Positions 23,301 to 38,000 of a stretch of 64,000 nucleotides of DNA are shown here, piece after piece (position 1 is the first letter of the stretch; each line of letters begins with the position of its first letter). Made by a program: the position numbers and the translations under genes. A model generated the notes under the pieces. That model searched no databases. It worked only from the letters and a program-made list of their open reading frames with translations, and was not told where the DNA came from. Where the stretch lies: NCBI GenBank assembly GCA_009823395.1, contig CM020515.1:15561989-15625988 (forward strand), written 5' to 3'. Source of the stretch: Thamnaconus septentrionalis (Eukaryota > Chordata > Actinopteri > Tetraodontiformes > Monacanthidae).

Positions 23301-26300
23301 CTGTCTGTGAAACTCAGGAATGGTTACGTGGATCAGAGCACGTCAGCAGAGGCTCTGGTTTAAACTTGGAGCAAAACCTCCCTTCATCACTGAGGTTGAG
23401 TGTGTTCGTGTGTTGGACCTTGTCGGTCAGCAGCGTGATGAGTCGCTTGGCCTCCCGCTGCAGGTCCAGGTCCATGTTGAACAGCTGGCCGTTGAGCGCC
23501 TTGTACACCTGCTCCTTCCCCTCGGCGCCGCACGACTCCTCCATGGCCCGCTCCACTCCGGGCCAGTCCAGATCGCGGGGCAGGCGGCTCAGGAAGACCC
23601 GCACGTGCTCCGTGCTGTTTAGGGCCACGCAGAGCTGAACGCGGAAAAAGTGGAAAAGGAGGAGGAGCAGAAGAAGAGGAGAAACAGCGGGTGGAGGAGG
23701 TGGAGACAGCAAGAGGGAAAAAGAAGGTGGGGCTACAGAGAAGCGTAGGGTGCATGGATGTATCATAAGAACTGGATATCGGACTGGCAACATGGCAGCC
23801 CGCCGATTTTTCCCAGTGGCCACTCGAGGTACTGCAGCAAAAAAATCCCATGGGTGACGTCACAATGTCGTAGATGCTGCTGTGTTTCATCTCATTCTGA
23901 TTGGCTGTGGCCTGACATGTCTGCAAGTGCTATTCTCCAGGATCGATCTGATTGGCCAAATAGATCATGTGAGTTACAGAGGCATGATGGGAAGTGACAC
24001 TACTGCGCAATGCTCTATGTGCCTATTAATGCGGAAGTCAAAAACGTTTTCGGCGTCTGCGCTGGGTGAGCAACTTCATTGAAATGAATGGGCCGCCATC
24101 TTGGAGTCTGGGGATGTGGTAGGAGGTGAGTGGGGCAGGACAATGCCCCCCCCCCCGCCCTGCCCTGCCGCGAGCGTGCACGTCTGCTGCCCTTTACCTC
24201 CCACGTCACTATGCGCCCTCCCCAGCCGCGTCCCGCCCGAGGCTTTACCTGCAGAGCGAAGCTCTTGTAGTCTTGGCCCAGCTGGTTCCTCTCAATCTTG
24301 CGGGTCACCAACTCTGAGTAGCAGACGGCCTCGCTGCAGAAGTTCTGTGACGGGGACACAAACAGGAAAGGAGCACTGAAATCTCTATCTGGGTAGTTTT
24401 AGCACTAGGAGTCAAATGTGCATATGTGCACCAATGTGTGAAGGCAAGATTGGCCACTTACGTCTGTCAGGCGTGTGATGAAGATGAAGGCCCCCGCAGA
24501 GTCTGGCCAGGCCAGCTGGAGCCAGATCTCACGTACCTGGCTGAGACACGTCGCCACCTCCACCGCAGACGAGCTGTGTTTGGTCTGGTGCAGCGGCTCC
24601 AGCTACGCCACAAAGAGCACCAGCAAGAAAGCCTTTTTATTGGTAACCTACCGCACTTATGGTGTTGCTAGGTGACCATGGACCACACTTTTCACACAGC
24701 AAATGATTTTCTGATTTTTGCAACAAAGTAGTTTGTAAACACAAACTCATATAAATGACATAGAATATTGATGAAATGTCCGAGTGCCACTGGAGGTGAC
24801 AGACAGTTGCAAGCACGGTTTTTGAAAATGTTTTTAATAATAAATTTTTCTAATGTAGGGAATCAACACAGTTGCTTTAACACTCGTGAAAAATGAATGG
24901 AGTACTCTCATTTAAAACAGTGTTCAACAGAAAACTGCTTGGTCGTAGCAGAAGAATCCAGTCATTGTTCATCAAGGTCAGGTAAGGCAACTAATGGTGT
25001 TAGAGTTGGAGTGACTGAATGACTAAGAAATTTAACAATAAAATCAATTTACCACTATTACAATGTTTTCCGGCTGCTGAATGACCGCCCTGAAAACTTA
25101 TATACGAACATATGTAGACTTTAAATCTCGCTCTCACCTTATCTACCTCCACAGCTTTACGGATCCTGTCGCACGACCGCTCGTGAACAATCTGCAGCCA
25201 CTGATGGATGGAGGATTTGAACCAGTTATGAAAGCCTGTCAGGGCCAACATCTTAGCGTCCCTGTGGAGGAGCAGAGAGATTCCTGCACTGGTGAGTCTG
25301 AACCATCAAACAGGCCGAACGGACTGAGCGACCCGACCGATGGTCGAAACCCCGTAACACCAACTTGAGAGGGAGGAACTCCCGGAAGCCTTTGAGGATC
25401 TTCAGGGAGGTGTAAAGCTCAAAGACGGTCTCTCCCATCATCTGGGTCAGTCTGGAGCTCTCCTGCTCCAGGGTTCCACACACCCGCTCCATGGCTACGT
25501 TCACATCATCGGCAACCTGGCAAGGACAAAGACATCAACAGGATCAAACTCAGAAAAATGACCTCAACAAATAGTCTTCTTTTTTTCAACTCGACTTTCC
25601 ATCACGTACTTGTTTTTCCAACTGCCTGTACGATATGCTGAGGAAATCCACCTTCACCGCGCTGCAAGAGATAAATGCGAGTCAACAAAAGACAAATGGT
25701 TCTGGAAAGAAGATAAACACACAGACTTGGACTGTACTCATTGTGAGAGAGGCAGATATTCACCTGTAGAAGAGCTTGTTGTAGATGTTTTGGGCTCTGT
25801 GCACATCGGCGCAAACGCAGTCGACGATCTGAACCAGCTTCTTCAGCTGATCCTCCAGAGTCTGCGAGACCAACAAAAGAAACAAAGAATCAAACGAGAA
25901 TCAAACATCACACTTCAGCCAATTGAAGGGGGAGATGAATCATCGTGTACTTGCCCCGTCCTCTGGTTTGTATCGCGCAATCAAGCTCTCATACCACTCA
26001 GCACTTCCCTTCTGCGTAGACATAATCAACAAATGGCTTAAACTTTGACCACAATTGCTCTCAAACTCGATGCTTATCTCATTAAGATTACTGGCCACTT
26101 TATCCCATACGCCCGTTTGACTGCACATTAACTCAAATATCTGCATCAGTCAGACGGCAGAGACTTCAAGCATGGTCAAGGCGACCCGCTGAAGGTCAAA
26201 CTGAGCATCAAAAGGACCATGTCCATCCCTTTATGACCTCAAACAGGATGAGTCACTGTGTCTCAAAGATACTTTGACCTCTGGTTTCGTGTAGATAAAA

Positions 26301-29300
26301 ATGACTTTATGGCACCGGAAGAGCCACCGCAGTCATCGACATAGACGATTCAATCAGCAAGGCGTACCGGATAAAGCTCCCTGTATCTTTTAAACTGCTG
26401 ATTCAGGATCAGCAGTGAAGGAAGAAAGAATGAGCTCCTCTTTCTTTTGTACCTTGATTGCCGTGGTTATGTCCAGATGCAGCTGATTTCGGAGAGGACA
26501 CACCGTCTTGAAGGCCCTCATGTTTTGCATGTAGCCGATGCCCCTGACGGAGGAGACGGGTGTGAATTACACTCAATCGGCACATTGAATTGCACATGTT
26601 CACAAAGAACATTTTTCCCCACTTTTTTTCCTTCCGAACCGTCACCGGAGGCGGAAAACATTATCAACCTGGCGATTGTGTTCCCGAGAGGAGCAGAAAC
26701 GGCTAATGGCTGGAGTTAATCCGGTGAGATGGGTGGCGTGTTCCATAATAATACATGTGTTGAGACATGTCATTCTCTGGCTGTACAGTGAGATGCAACC
26801 CAATTTCAGAGTTGTAATGTGGCAGAAAAATTGGGGGAATCAGAGGAGAGAAATGGTTAGTACTTGGAATGAGCAATGAGCAATGGGGGAGATATAAAAA
26901 GAGTAAACCCCCGACGTGTTTGCGTGTCTCTCGGGGTGGGCCGGGGTGGCCGTGCGTGACGTGATGCCAATGGCGGTGTGACTTTACCTCAGCATGAGCT
27001 CGTAGCGTGTAATGGCGGCGGCGCTGGTGCAGGGGAAAACCTGACGCATGTTCTTCATCAGACACAGGCAGTGCTCTGTGTGCAGCCTGAAGCTGTCTGA
27101 CAGCTGCCTCTCCTGGACACAGGAAGGGCCCGCAGTTATAGCTTCCAGTACACCTTTTGTTGTTTTTTGTTAAAAAAAAAAAAAAAATTTGTGTGTGTGT
27201 GTATGTGTGTGCTTTTTCTCCTCGTGCTGTGGGACATTTTTGGCTGAACCAAAAACCTTGATGAATGTCAGCGAGAGAGAGAGAAAGAGAGCTGAGCTAA
27301 TGAGGTGACTCGTCGTTTCCACATGATGAAAGGTTCGTTTTTTTCTTTTGCTCCCCCAGACGGCGCAGTAGCAGCCATAACCTACCAGGTCGCCCCTCAC
27401 AGCGGCGGGGTCCCAGTCGGCGTCGATAGTCCTCAGGAGGCGGAGCAGCAGGGAGTAGCACACCCTCTGGCTGCGGTGGTGGCTGCTGTAGCACTGCCAG
27501 CGACTGGCGGTGGGGATTGTGGGTAAATAAAAAAAAAAGAAGAAGAGAATAAAAGACGGCGAGCCTTTCACGCTTGGTTTGATCAATGCGATTCACCCAC
27601 TTTATACTCACATAATGGCCTGCTGGAGAGGTGAGAGATCAGTTTGCACAGCATGGTGAGTCAGTATGGTCCACGCCGCCGGGCACACCTGGCCATTCCA
27701 GTTGTAGGGCTCCCGCTACAATTGGATTGGGGCCAGATTCAATTTTTGTGTTGCGCGAGGATCAGAACGTCAAAGAAAGCTAATGGTGAAAAACTTGCTC
27801 GTCCTTCATCTTGAAAAAGTCCATTTTTTTTTTTGTTTTATTTTTCTTTACAAAAAACTAACAAAATAACAATTGTAGGCCTCTGGACCAATCAGCTTCT
27901 TTGGACAAGAAAATGAAAGTGGTTGCACTGAATAGGGTTTAAATTTCTCCAAAAAAATAAAGGAATTGCTGCAGAGCGAGTCAACTTTTTAGAGAGAAGA
28001 TGGAATGAAAGCTTCAGGCTCGGAAAAAATGTTAACGTCCTTCTTGGAACTAATATGAAGAAGCTGAGATTGTTGTTTTTATTCAATGTAATAACCATGT
28101 CAGTAGCTGTATCAGATGATTGTAGAGTTAGTGTGAAGACTGACAATAATGTGTGTATCTGGCCAAATTTCAAGTTTTAAAGGGGACACGTGATATGTGT
28201 CCTCTTTCATATTTTTTTTTCATGAAACTTAAAAAAAAAAGGCAATTCCACAATTCTGTCCGGTAGTTATTTCTCTCTATTCTTATTTTGAGGAAACAAC
28301 TTCTCCAGGAGGAATTAAATCTAGGGCCCTTTTAACGAATCTCATTGAATAAGCTACAATAATTAACTTATTGAAAAGATAATTCAATGACATTAGCATT
28401 TTAGTCACAGCCATCAGTTAGTGCATTCCTGCTTTGGTTACAATCAATGTCAAATCATGTCAAGTTAGGTGTGTTTAGTTACATTTCCGTTCATGATCTC
28501 ATCATGTCCTGTTTTATTTTGAAACTTTTTCCCTCATGTGTCAGCAGCTTGCCCTTCCCTTGTGTGTTTTCCTGCCAGCAGCTTCCCCTTCCTGATTGTG
28601 TACACCTGTTTCCCATTAGCTTGTGTATTTATAGTCTGCATTTGCCTTTGTCCTGTGCCAGTGTGTCAGGTGTTTTCACAAAGAGCCACAGCCTTCATAG
28701 TCACGACTCATAGTTTTCAGGTCTCGTATTTTCATGTTCTAGTTTTTTTGTTTTCTGCTTTGTTTGTGTTTTTCCTCGAGTGATTGAATTTTCTTTTTAG
28801 ATCTTTTGATTATGTTTTTCCTCTTCGGAGAGCTTTTGTTTGTACTTTAGTCAGTCGGTGTGATTTATGGTTTTGCCTCGTAAGAGTGATTTTCTGTTTG
28901 GACTTTTTATAATAAATATTCTAAAAATTCAATGACTTGAAGTTTTGGGTTTTTTTAGCTGCGCTTTTCGGTGCAGTTCTAGTTCAGTCTTGACAATCAC
29001 AGACTTTCAAGCTTCAATTCTAATCCTACTTTGAATAAAAAAAAAAAAATCACATCACCTTCACATGGTTGTGCTCATAGTCCACGATCTGACTCAGCAG
29101 CTTCTTGTGGACGGAGATATGCGGTTCTCTCTGCGACATGTCCGTGTCTCTCTGAGAACGAAACACAGAAATGGCTTCACGAGCCGGCGACGCCTCACAG
29201 GTTCCAGTAGAGCGGAAAACGCACCTGGCTGGTGAACAGCTTGAGGATGAGGTGACAGTCGCCCTGCACCTTAGACGTGCTGGACCGGGGCTCGAGCTTG

Positions 29301-29549
29301 AACCAGGTGTCGTAGCCGGTGACTGGGATCTCCTGCGGGAGGGTGAGGAGCCGGTTAGAGGGAACCCCTGCTGGGTGGTGATATGTAACAACAAAAACAC
29401 AGCGTCTCACTCACGTTCAGAGGGATGTTGATGCAACCCAGGAAGTCGTCGGCGCTCTCCTCCGAGCCTGATGACGCCGAGCCGTTGGCTCGCAGAGACT
29501 TTGCTATCTGCTTGAAATACCTGGGCAGGGCAAGTGGAGCGCAGAGAAG

Positions 29550-29581
<32 letters not shown>

Positions 29582-32500
29582 TCAGCTTATCCAACTGAAT
29601 GCTTTGAAGTGATAAATATTGTGCCTATTCATTCGGGTCTTGATCTTCATGAGGTGATATGTGGGAGTTTCGCCGTACCTTCCCATTCCACGCAACCCGC
29701 TGACCTCGTTGAGCTTCTTGCAGGCCTCGGCGACCGACACGTCATCGTCATGGTCCCTAAAGAGCAGGAGCGCAGCTGACAGGTTATTACGACCTCTTTC
29801 TCTCCTCCACCTCCTCCTTCGTCCTCGGCAGCCTTTCACAGCTATCGACTGCAGATTACTGTCAAGGGCCCTCGTTCTGACACTCAGCGCGGTCAATAGT
29901 CAACTCTGACATGCACGCAGCACTGGGGGAGGGAGGAGCTTCAATTCTCAAACGGTGGTTTGTCTGACGCACTTGGCTAATTTCCACTGAAGGGCAATTG
30001 ACAGTGATTGCTGCTAATACCAGTTTTATTGAGTAGTTTAATACCTTTTAAGACTTTGTTTTTCATTGAAATAATCCTAAATTGAGCTGCTCGTATTATT
30101 TTTCATTCCAAAGCCAAACTACTCTTTACAACTTCTGATATTAAATGTCCCATACAACGCATATTATCCTTATGGTGTCACACAGGTGAATAACACCTCT
30201 CCCAGGTTAGTGACCACACTCCCAGCCTGGCGTTGGCTCCGCCTTCTGATACCTCACTCGGAGGGTCAAACAAAACATCACTTTTGACAGGAAGCTAAAA
30301 CACAGCATTATCGCTGTAAACAGAGGGCTAAGCATGCTGCTAAATGGAGATCAATAGAGATTTTTTATTCTTATTACTATTAATTATGTTAGGCTGCCGC
30401 AATTGAACACTTGCAGATTTGAGAATGTTCACAATATGGGACCCTTATTTAAATACATAATTACGGAAAGCTTTATTAAACTTCCTTGTCTTACCATATG
30501 TCAAGATGCAGGAGGTCACTGTAGACATCATCTACTTCACTGTCAGACAGGCAAAAAAAAAAGTCAGTTTCCTGGTACAATAATAAAGTTCATCACTGGC
30601 TGACCGGAGCCTGCGCAGTGAATCACTGATCTTGTCCCTCGCACACATCGCCATCAAATGCTGTACTCACAAGACAAAGTGCTCGTCCCACACCGGGTTC
30701 AGCGTCTCGGGCTTGACCTCGGTCACCTGGATGCACCTGGCGGGCAACACCTCCTTGGTGCTGGAACGCTTCTCCAGCTTCTCCTTCCGCTTCCTGAAAC
30801 TGAACTTGCGCTCCTTCTTCTCCTCCACCTCCCGCGGGCTCTGGCCCACCAGGATTCCCAGCATGCAGTAGGGGTCGCTGTACCCTGGCGGGCGACAGCA
30901 TGGTGACACACCGGGAAAGGTCAGTAATCTGGTGTTTGTCAGTGACTCGGTTTTGGAAAACTGCAGATTGAAAATTGATTTGTGCAGGTTTGTGCACATT
31001 CCTTGTTCATTCGTTCCATGGATGGATTGCTGCAGTGCAGTTTAGTTTAGTATGAGATGAATGATGGATTTTCTCACCGTTTGCATCCTTGGCCATCATA
31101 TTCCTGGCTTTCATGACAGACACCCTCAGAGAAAAACTTGGCCGCTGCAAAATTGAAAGGAAACAAGTTGTCAACGCGCCAGATTTAAGGTCTCGCATTG
31201 TGCACAACACAATACAGCCTCTTCTTTCTTTCACTCTGCAGCTTTGTTTGATGTGCACAAAACAGTGAAAAAGAGGTCATTTTTTTTATCAGAGCAAATC
31301 TGAAATGTCTCAGGCGATCATACGAAAATGATTAAATGAATTGAAGACAGCACACGAGGGGTGAATCAGTTCCAGTTCCAAACTGTGGCTCTGCAGGCCA
31401 TGCATAGGCTTCAACAAGTAGCATTTTTTTTGCATGTTAATGCATTGTGCAAGTCAAAAAATGTGAGGTTTTGCCTCCAGCCAACAGGATAGAATTAGAC
31501 AAATGCAGCTAAAACTCCTGCTGTCCTTCCACTCAGACAGCGGACAATGACGGAAGAAAAGTAGATCTGAGGAGGCAGCCAGTGTCTCACCTTTGATTCC
31601 TGCACTTTCTGGAGAATGATCTCATGTTCCTCTTCAGCCATATCAAACACCTTGGAGAAAGAGATGGCCAGACAGTTAGAGAAAGGAGCTGTGCATCACA
31701 GACACGCTGAAACCGATGAAATTCTTTGATAAGCGAAGGGATTCCTTTCAGCACCTGAGCCTCTGGGGGGGAGGACAGGGTGCAAAAAAAAAAGGGACCA
31801 GAAAGCAAGAGGGAAAAAATGCACCGCTGCAGAAATGAAAAGACGCCTCGATTCTCCACATCTGAATTGGACGTGATATGGGTGGCTGAATATCAGCACG
31901 CGGCGTGACGGGCCTTTGATGTTTAATCAGGTCTTAGAGCCGAGAGCATCTGCTCAGTCTGCCGACAACAAAAAACACTTTCTGAGAGGCTCGCGCATGT
32001 GTTAACAGAGATTTAATAGAGTTCTTCAAGGGTGTGGATGGATGGATGGATGGATGGATGGGTCAGTACCTTGAGGAGGTAGGCAAACAGCTCTTCGTCA
32101 CTTTTCACGTGCTCGGATGAGGGCACTCCCACCCGGTTGACCACCGTGTAAACAGCCTCCTTGTAAAGCTGATCCAGCTGCAGGTGGAAGGAAAAAATAA
32201 AGATAAGGTCTGGAAAAAAAAAACTGTAGTTAAGATAAAAGCTACTCAAAGTGTTTTCATCTCAAATTGATCTTTTGTTGCAGAGGCTGCAGGAGTTAGA
32301 GCATAGGAGGAGGTAGAGTAGAGCATGTGGCCCATTAATTGGAAGGTCAGCGATTTGATCCAGTCCACATGTCAGTGTAACCGGCGGCAAGGTACTTAAC
32401 CTCTAATTGCTCCAGATGACTGGTACGAATGTGTATGGCCAGCGTATGATTGGGGTGAATGTGGCCTGCAAGTTGTAAAGCACCTTGAGTGGTCAGCGGA

Positions 32501-35020
32501 GACCAGAGAAAGAGTCGCGTGAGTGCAGCCCATTTTCTCTGAGATGCAATAAAAGATGGAAGTAGGCGAGGAAAAAATAAAGTCTCACCTCCGCCCGGCT
32601 GATTCTGTCGGCAATAAAGGACTGGTCCACTTGTTCCTGGGGTGGTGGCACCGTGCAGGCGCCTCTTTGGCACTGTCAGGACGACATAACAGTCACAAGC
32701 TGAGAAAACACACTTATGTCTGGCTGGTTAAAAAATATATAAAATAAAAAATCTTCCTAACAATTCGCCTTAGGTTTGCCTTCAAGCGATGAGAAAAGCA
32801 TTTTTCAGCTTATAAAATAATAAAAATTGGAATCTATAAGAACTTCTCACTCATCCATCAGGCCAACCTCCAATAGAAAATGTTTTTAGTCTGTTTAAGC
32901 ATTCAGATCCCCAAACAAAGATGATCATGTCCCAAATTATGTATTTTCTGTACCTAAATACCTAATAAGCACAAAAGCGTGCTCAGTGAGATCTATGCAG
33001 CGTACAGTTGGTCCATCAGAAAGTTGATCCAATCACCTTCTATGTTTAGCTCGGGCTAAAGAGGCTCTGTAGATGCATATATGATATATATCAAAAGGGA
33101 TTTAAAAATCTTCTGGTTGAATGACGTAATTATTCCAGTGACCTTTAGTGAAGGCGGAACGGAACATGCTGGCTTAATTTGCAGCTGGTTACAGGATGGA
33201 TGTTCTCCCGGCAACAGCCAGAAGGAGAATTTCCAGCTGAAACACCAGCAGAAGGTAAAAAAAAAACAGTTGGAGGTGTCCACAGGTTTTACAGCCACAG
33301 GGATGTGGCCATAAGACGTGGACATGAGCTAGCACAGTGTCGCTGCCCTGTTAGCACGTGGCACCAGGAGCAGCAGGACTCGGTTGTCTCAGCCACTCGA
33401 GTCGACTCGAACTGCTCCTGCTGGCCGCCAGGGCGGCTGGTTGGCCGGGGGAGCCCAGCCTACGCGCCTCAGATGACGAGCAGATGGAAAGGTGAAAGGT
33501 GGAAGGCGGGTCGGCGTTACCTCAGCCTGGGCAGCCCGCAACATGTTCTCCTGCTTCTGAAGGACGGCGTTGACGCGCTCAAAGAACTCGGCGCTCTCTT
33601 CGGAGACCCTGCCAAGACGAGCAGAAACAGATTGACGACGATTCATCTCGGCCCGGAGATTAAACGGCGGGAAGACATGTTGTCTTGAGCGGGGTGCGTT
33701 TGATTGTTGAGCATGAAACACTCTTTTTTTTCCCATCTGTGTGTATGGAGAAAAAAAATAAATAAAAAGAAATATGCGAGAATCAGAGACAATGGCGCAA
33801 TCAGACAGCAAACGCGAACCGAGGCGGCCTCTTTGTGCAGCGCCGGCCTGTGAATAACCTGCAGTTCAGCTCTCTTATCTCACATTCTGAATAATTAAAA
33901 ATTAAAAACAACAACAACAAAGTGATGTGCATGAACTAATGTGCTATGATGAGGATGACATGGCTGTGTGCAAAATGCAAATGATGCTTGTTTTTTTTCC
34001 CCTCCCTGCTTCCTCCAGGTGTGAGTGAATCCCCTGGCACCAGCCTGCCGGCCCCTGTTGTCATGGTGATGCCCGCACATTCAGGGAGGGGTTGGGCGAG
34101 GGGAGGGGTGGGGGTGGGGTTTGGTTGGCTGAACACCTTAGGAATCCCCCCATCACCAAAACCTCCCTCCCTTCCTCCTCCTCTTCTTCTTCTTCTTCTT
34201 CTTCTTCTTCTTCTTCTTCTTTCCATAAATTTATGTCTTTGTGAAAAATGTGCGTCATTTCTATTTTGTTTTTGGAAAGAAAGTGTGGTTGCAAAATTCT
34301 TCTGCTTCTTCATCTTCTTCCCTCCGGCGGATCTACGCAGATCAGTCTCACAGAAGCACATCATGCAGAGGAGCCCCGTCGCACATCTTTATTAGCGCCG
34401 CCGCCTCACAGCGGGCATGTGGCAGCCCATCCCGGCACCCGCTGGCCTGGACCCCACGGCAGGAGCGCGAACGGCAGAACCTCGGAAGCCACTGATGACG
34501 GCCTTAATGGCCGCCAAGCTGGAAGTGCTGGTCGGGTGTCTGCAGCAGAAATATTGCCGCACATCAATAGAAAAAAAATTAAAACAATTTCTGAGCAAAT
34601 TTTTTCCACGCTAAAATGGCACACATCCATCTCCCTCCTTGCAAGATGGATGATGGATCAAGCTCCCTCCTTGCTAATTCATTTTCAGTACGTCATTGTA
34701 TTACATAACCAATTGGCCATAGTTTCCTTGATCATCAGCTTAACAATGCTGTCTTCAGCGTCATCAGTATTAACGAGGAAAAGAAAGTAATTTGAGGCTA
34801 ATTTCTTGTCTTTCTTTGAAAAGCGAATTTCAGCAGGTTTAACTCGTCAGGATAGAAGAGTTGAAGATGCCCGGCCGGCAAGTTTCTGCCAGGCTGGCAC
34901 TGCTGATTTCACAATGTACTGTTCAAAAAACCTGTTGGTATTTTGTTGAGGAACTCGTCATTCAACGTTCAAAGCACTCATAACCGTCAGACAAAGTCAG
35001 CAATCCCTCTCTCAAGCAAA

Positions 35021-35066
<46 letters not shown>

Positions 35067-38000
35067 GACGCGCACGCCGTTTTTGTTTGTTTGGGGTTTT
35101 TCTTTCTCTCTTTTTGGAACACAGACAGCACTAATAGGCTTCATTTGATTGTGATGCAGTCAATTCATAACACGTCCACTCTCGGTAGTCCAGGGTCCCC
35201 CCCCCCCCCTCCTAAATAGAAATCTGTGCCCATCATCTGTCATTCAAACAGCTAGAAGCTTTCATCCCTGCAGACTGGGATCTTTTTTCTGTCTCTATCT
35301 ATTGGGGGAGAAAAAAGTACGGTGAGACGGAGTAGGTGAGAGAAAGAGTGTAAATAACAGCCAAATCAAGACAATTATGATTTGATACATCTAACACACA
35401 CACACATACACACACACACACACACACGCGCACTCACAGGCCACCAGAGTAACTAACAGATTTGATGTTGCTAGGAAACAGGTCCTTTATCAAACTGTCA
35501 TTTCATTCTAATTTATTTTCAGAGGTCACAATTACATGTTCCTGCTGGGAGAAAGTAGGTCCAAAGAAAAAACTTAAACAAAACACCAGGTCGCTTAACT
35601 TGTCAGGGGCAAGCCGTTTGAAAGCATAGATGGCAGCGACTGCGGCGGCGGCGGCGGCAGCGGCGCCTGCAGTCGCGGCAGCAAGCTCATACTTAAATGC
35701 AACATGGCAGCACGTTCGCGGCCAGCGTGAAAGACCCTGTGACGGCTGTCCGCCTTCCCATGAAAATAAAGCACATTGTCGGCCTGAATCATCGCAGTTG
35801 GCAGTGTGTAATGTCAGAGGTGAGGATCACCAAAAACACGGTTCCCACTCAGATCATTAAGCAAAGAACTGTCTCTGAGTGTTGGTTTCTGCAGTTGAGT
35901 TTTCCTGTTTACCCTCCCCCTTCCTCTTTCTTGTCTCCTGTCTCCCCTGCTGGCGGCTAACCTGGGAGGGATCATCAGCGTTATCAGCTACACCTGCTTC
36001 CACAGCTCACCTGCCACTGATTCACCTGATTGCCTTCCGCTGACCTGTACCTGTATTTAAACCTGGTGTGATCATCCAGCCGCTGCCAGTTGGTCAGTGG
36101 CTGCATTTCCATCACCAATAGAATTGCGCAAAACCTAAATATCGCAATAAAAAACTTGGAATGACTCATTTGTTGAACCTTTAAAATCCATCCTTCCATC
36201 CACTCTCAATACCCGCTTCTTCCTGCACTCATGGTTGGGTTGAGGGGGGAGGGGGGTTCTGCTGGAGCCTATCCCAGCTGTCATAGGGCAAAGATAGGGT
36301 AACCTTTAAAATAGTTTAGTTCTTAACAGTGAGTCTTCAAAGACCAGACAGACTTTGCGAAAGTTTTGAAAACAATAATGTGCTTTTGGAAAATTTCACA
36401 AATAAGTCTTAAATCAGCATTTTTTGGTTTTGGTTAAATATAGTCATGCTCGTCACGCATGACCACAAGTGCATGTGTGTCTGACCAGCATCCAGCGGCT
36501 GTTAGTCAGTCTGTAATTTGCAAATGGGACTCAGTGTCCGTGTGTAATAATTGTAATTATACTGCTACTACAGGTCTTTGTTTAATGTCATCTTGATGCT
36601 GAATCTCTTGTCTTGCATGAACTAAAAAAGAAAGAAAGAGAGGAAGTGAGTGAGGCAGAGTCGGCGGGGAGAGAAATTCATTAAGGAGACGGCAGCGACC
36701 TCGCAAATGAAAGCACCAAACAAACAAGTGCGACCGCTGCTGGAACAAATCAAATCTAAGCACACAACAACGAGAACAGCAACAACAACAAACATGGCCC
36801 AATATAAAAAAATAAAATAAAATGAACCTGGATATTGCTTTCTGAATAGCACACCGTCAGTCACATCTCTTCCCCTTCAGTCTTCAAAAGCGGCTTATGC
36901 ACGTGACGTGAAAGCATAATTTGCTGGGGCTAAATTGAAAAAAAAAAAAAACACACTAGAAAAACAAGCCACCTCCAATGTTCTGCATTGCTACGACCCA
37001 GTGGACTGTTCCGCTGGGTCGGAGCAGCCCAAACCCGGCTTCATTTGCAAATTCTCAATTAAAGCTGGAGAGCAGGCAGGCCAGCGGCAGCCTGAATATG
37101 TAACAAAGATCAGCAGCCCGCCTCTAATGATGAGCGCCCTGGGTGTGTGAGCATGGCTGGGACTTAGGGCATCAGCTGGAAGGGAAGAGGAGGAGGAGAA
37201 GAAGGAGGAGGAGAAGAGGGGTGAGACAATGAGTTCCTCCAATCTATTTCCGACTAAGCGGTCGTGTGATTGATTCATTTTCAGCGAAACCTCCTTAAAC
37301 AGACCAACAAACACCTGTGCAGTTGAAAGCAGGATAAGCCTCGTGGCTCTACAGAAAAGTCTCCTTTGGCGTTCGCACCTGAAACTGATCAGAACTTGGC
37401 ATCCGACGTTATCACCCCCCTCGGTAAAAATAGACACGGACGTCATTACACATATAAGTTCACATCATGACAACAAGCCCCACTCGGGTTGCCATAGAAA
37501 CCTGAGGTTCATACTAGTTAGGCTTCAGAACACAGCGGGGATTAAGATAAAAAACAAAAGAAAAAACAAATAGAATGTGGGCTTTCACCCCCACTGCCAC
37601 TTTACTTGTTGCAGTAACGCAAGAGGGGGTTAAACAATGATTGACAAATAAGTTTAACTGGCAAAAACAAGATGTCACCACAGGGGAAATAAAGACCTAC
37701 ACAAAATTCTGTTAAACACAAAACATGGTAGATGTCAACTTATTATCTTAAAAATAAATTGCAGATAAACTGTTCCAAAACAGCATGATATTAAGTAATA
37801 AGAAGTTAATATATTTATTCAGGAGATAAAATAGGGAAGATTGTCCCAATTATTGAACCAACAAAGCAAAAACCTCAAACCACGTTGTTGAATCAAAAGG
37901 AGCATTGCTGCATCCAGAAATACATGTGAAGCTTTGCTTTTCTTTCTTTCTTTCTTTCTTTTTTGCGCAATAACACTTCAATATAAGGTGATTTCTAACG

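Noticed and set aside
32283..32530. Functional tRNA gene
   Set aside because: The A- and B-box-like words belong to a degenerate SINE; no cloverleaf with acceptor stem is present.
35630..35860. Poly-Ala ORF in baiap3 intron 1 as an alternative exon
   Set aside because: It comes from a (GCG)n patch on the opposite strand to baiap3, without supporting splice sites or homology.
35890..36070. Third solo LTR
   Set aside because: The sequence has an LTR-like pyrimidine-rich and tatttaaacc composition, but no TG...CA ends with matching flanks could be found, so it is at most a fragment.
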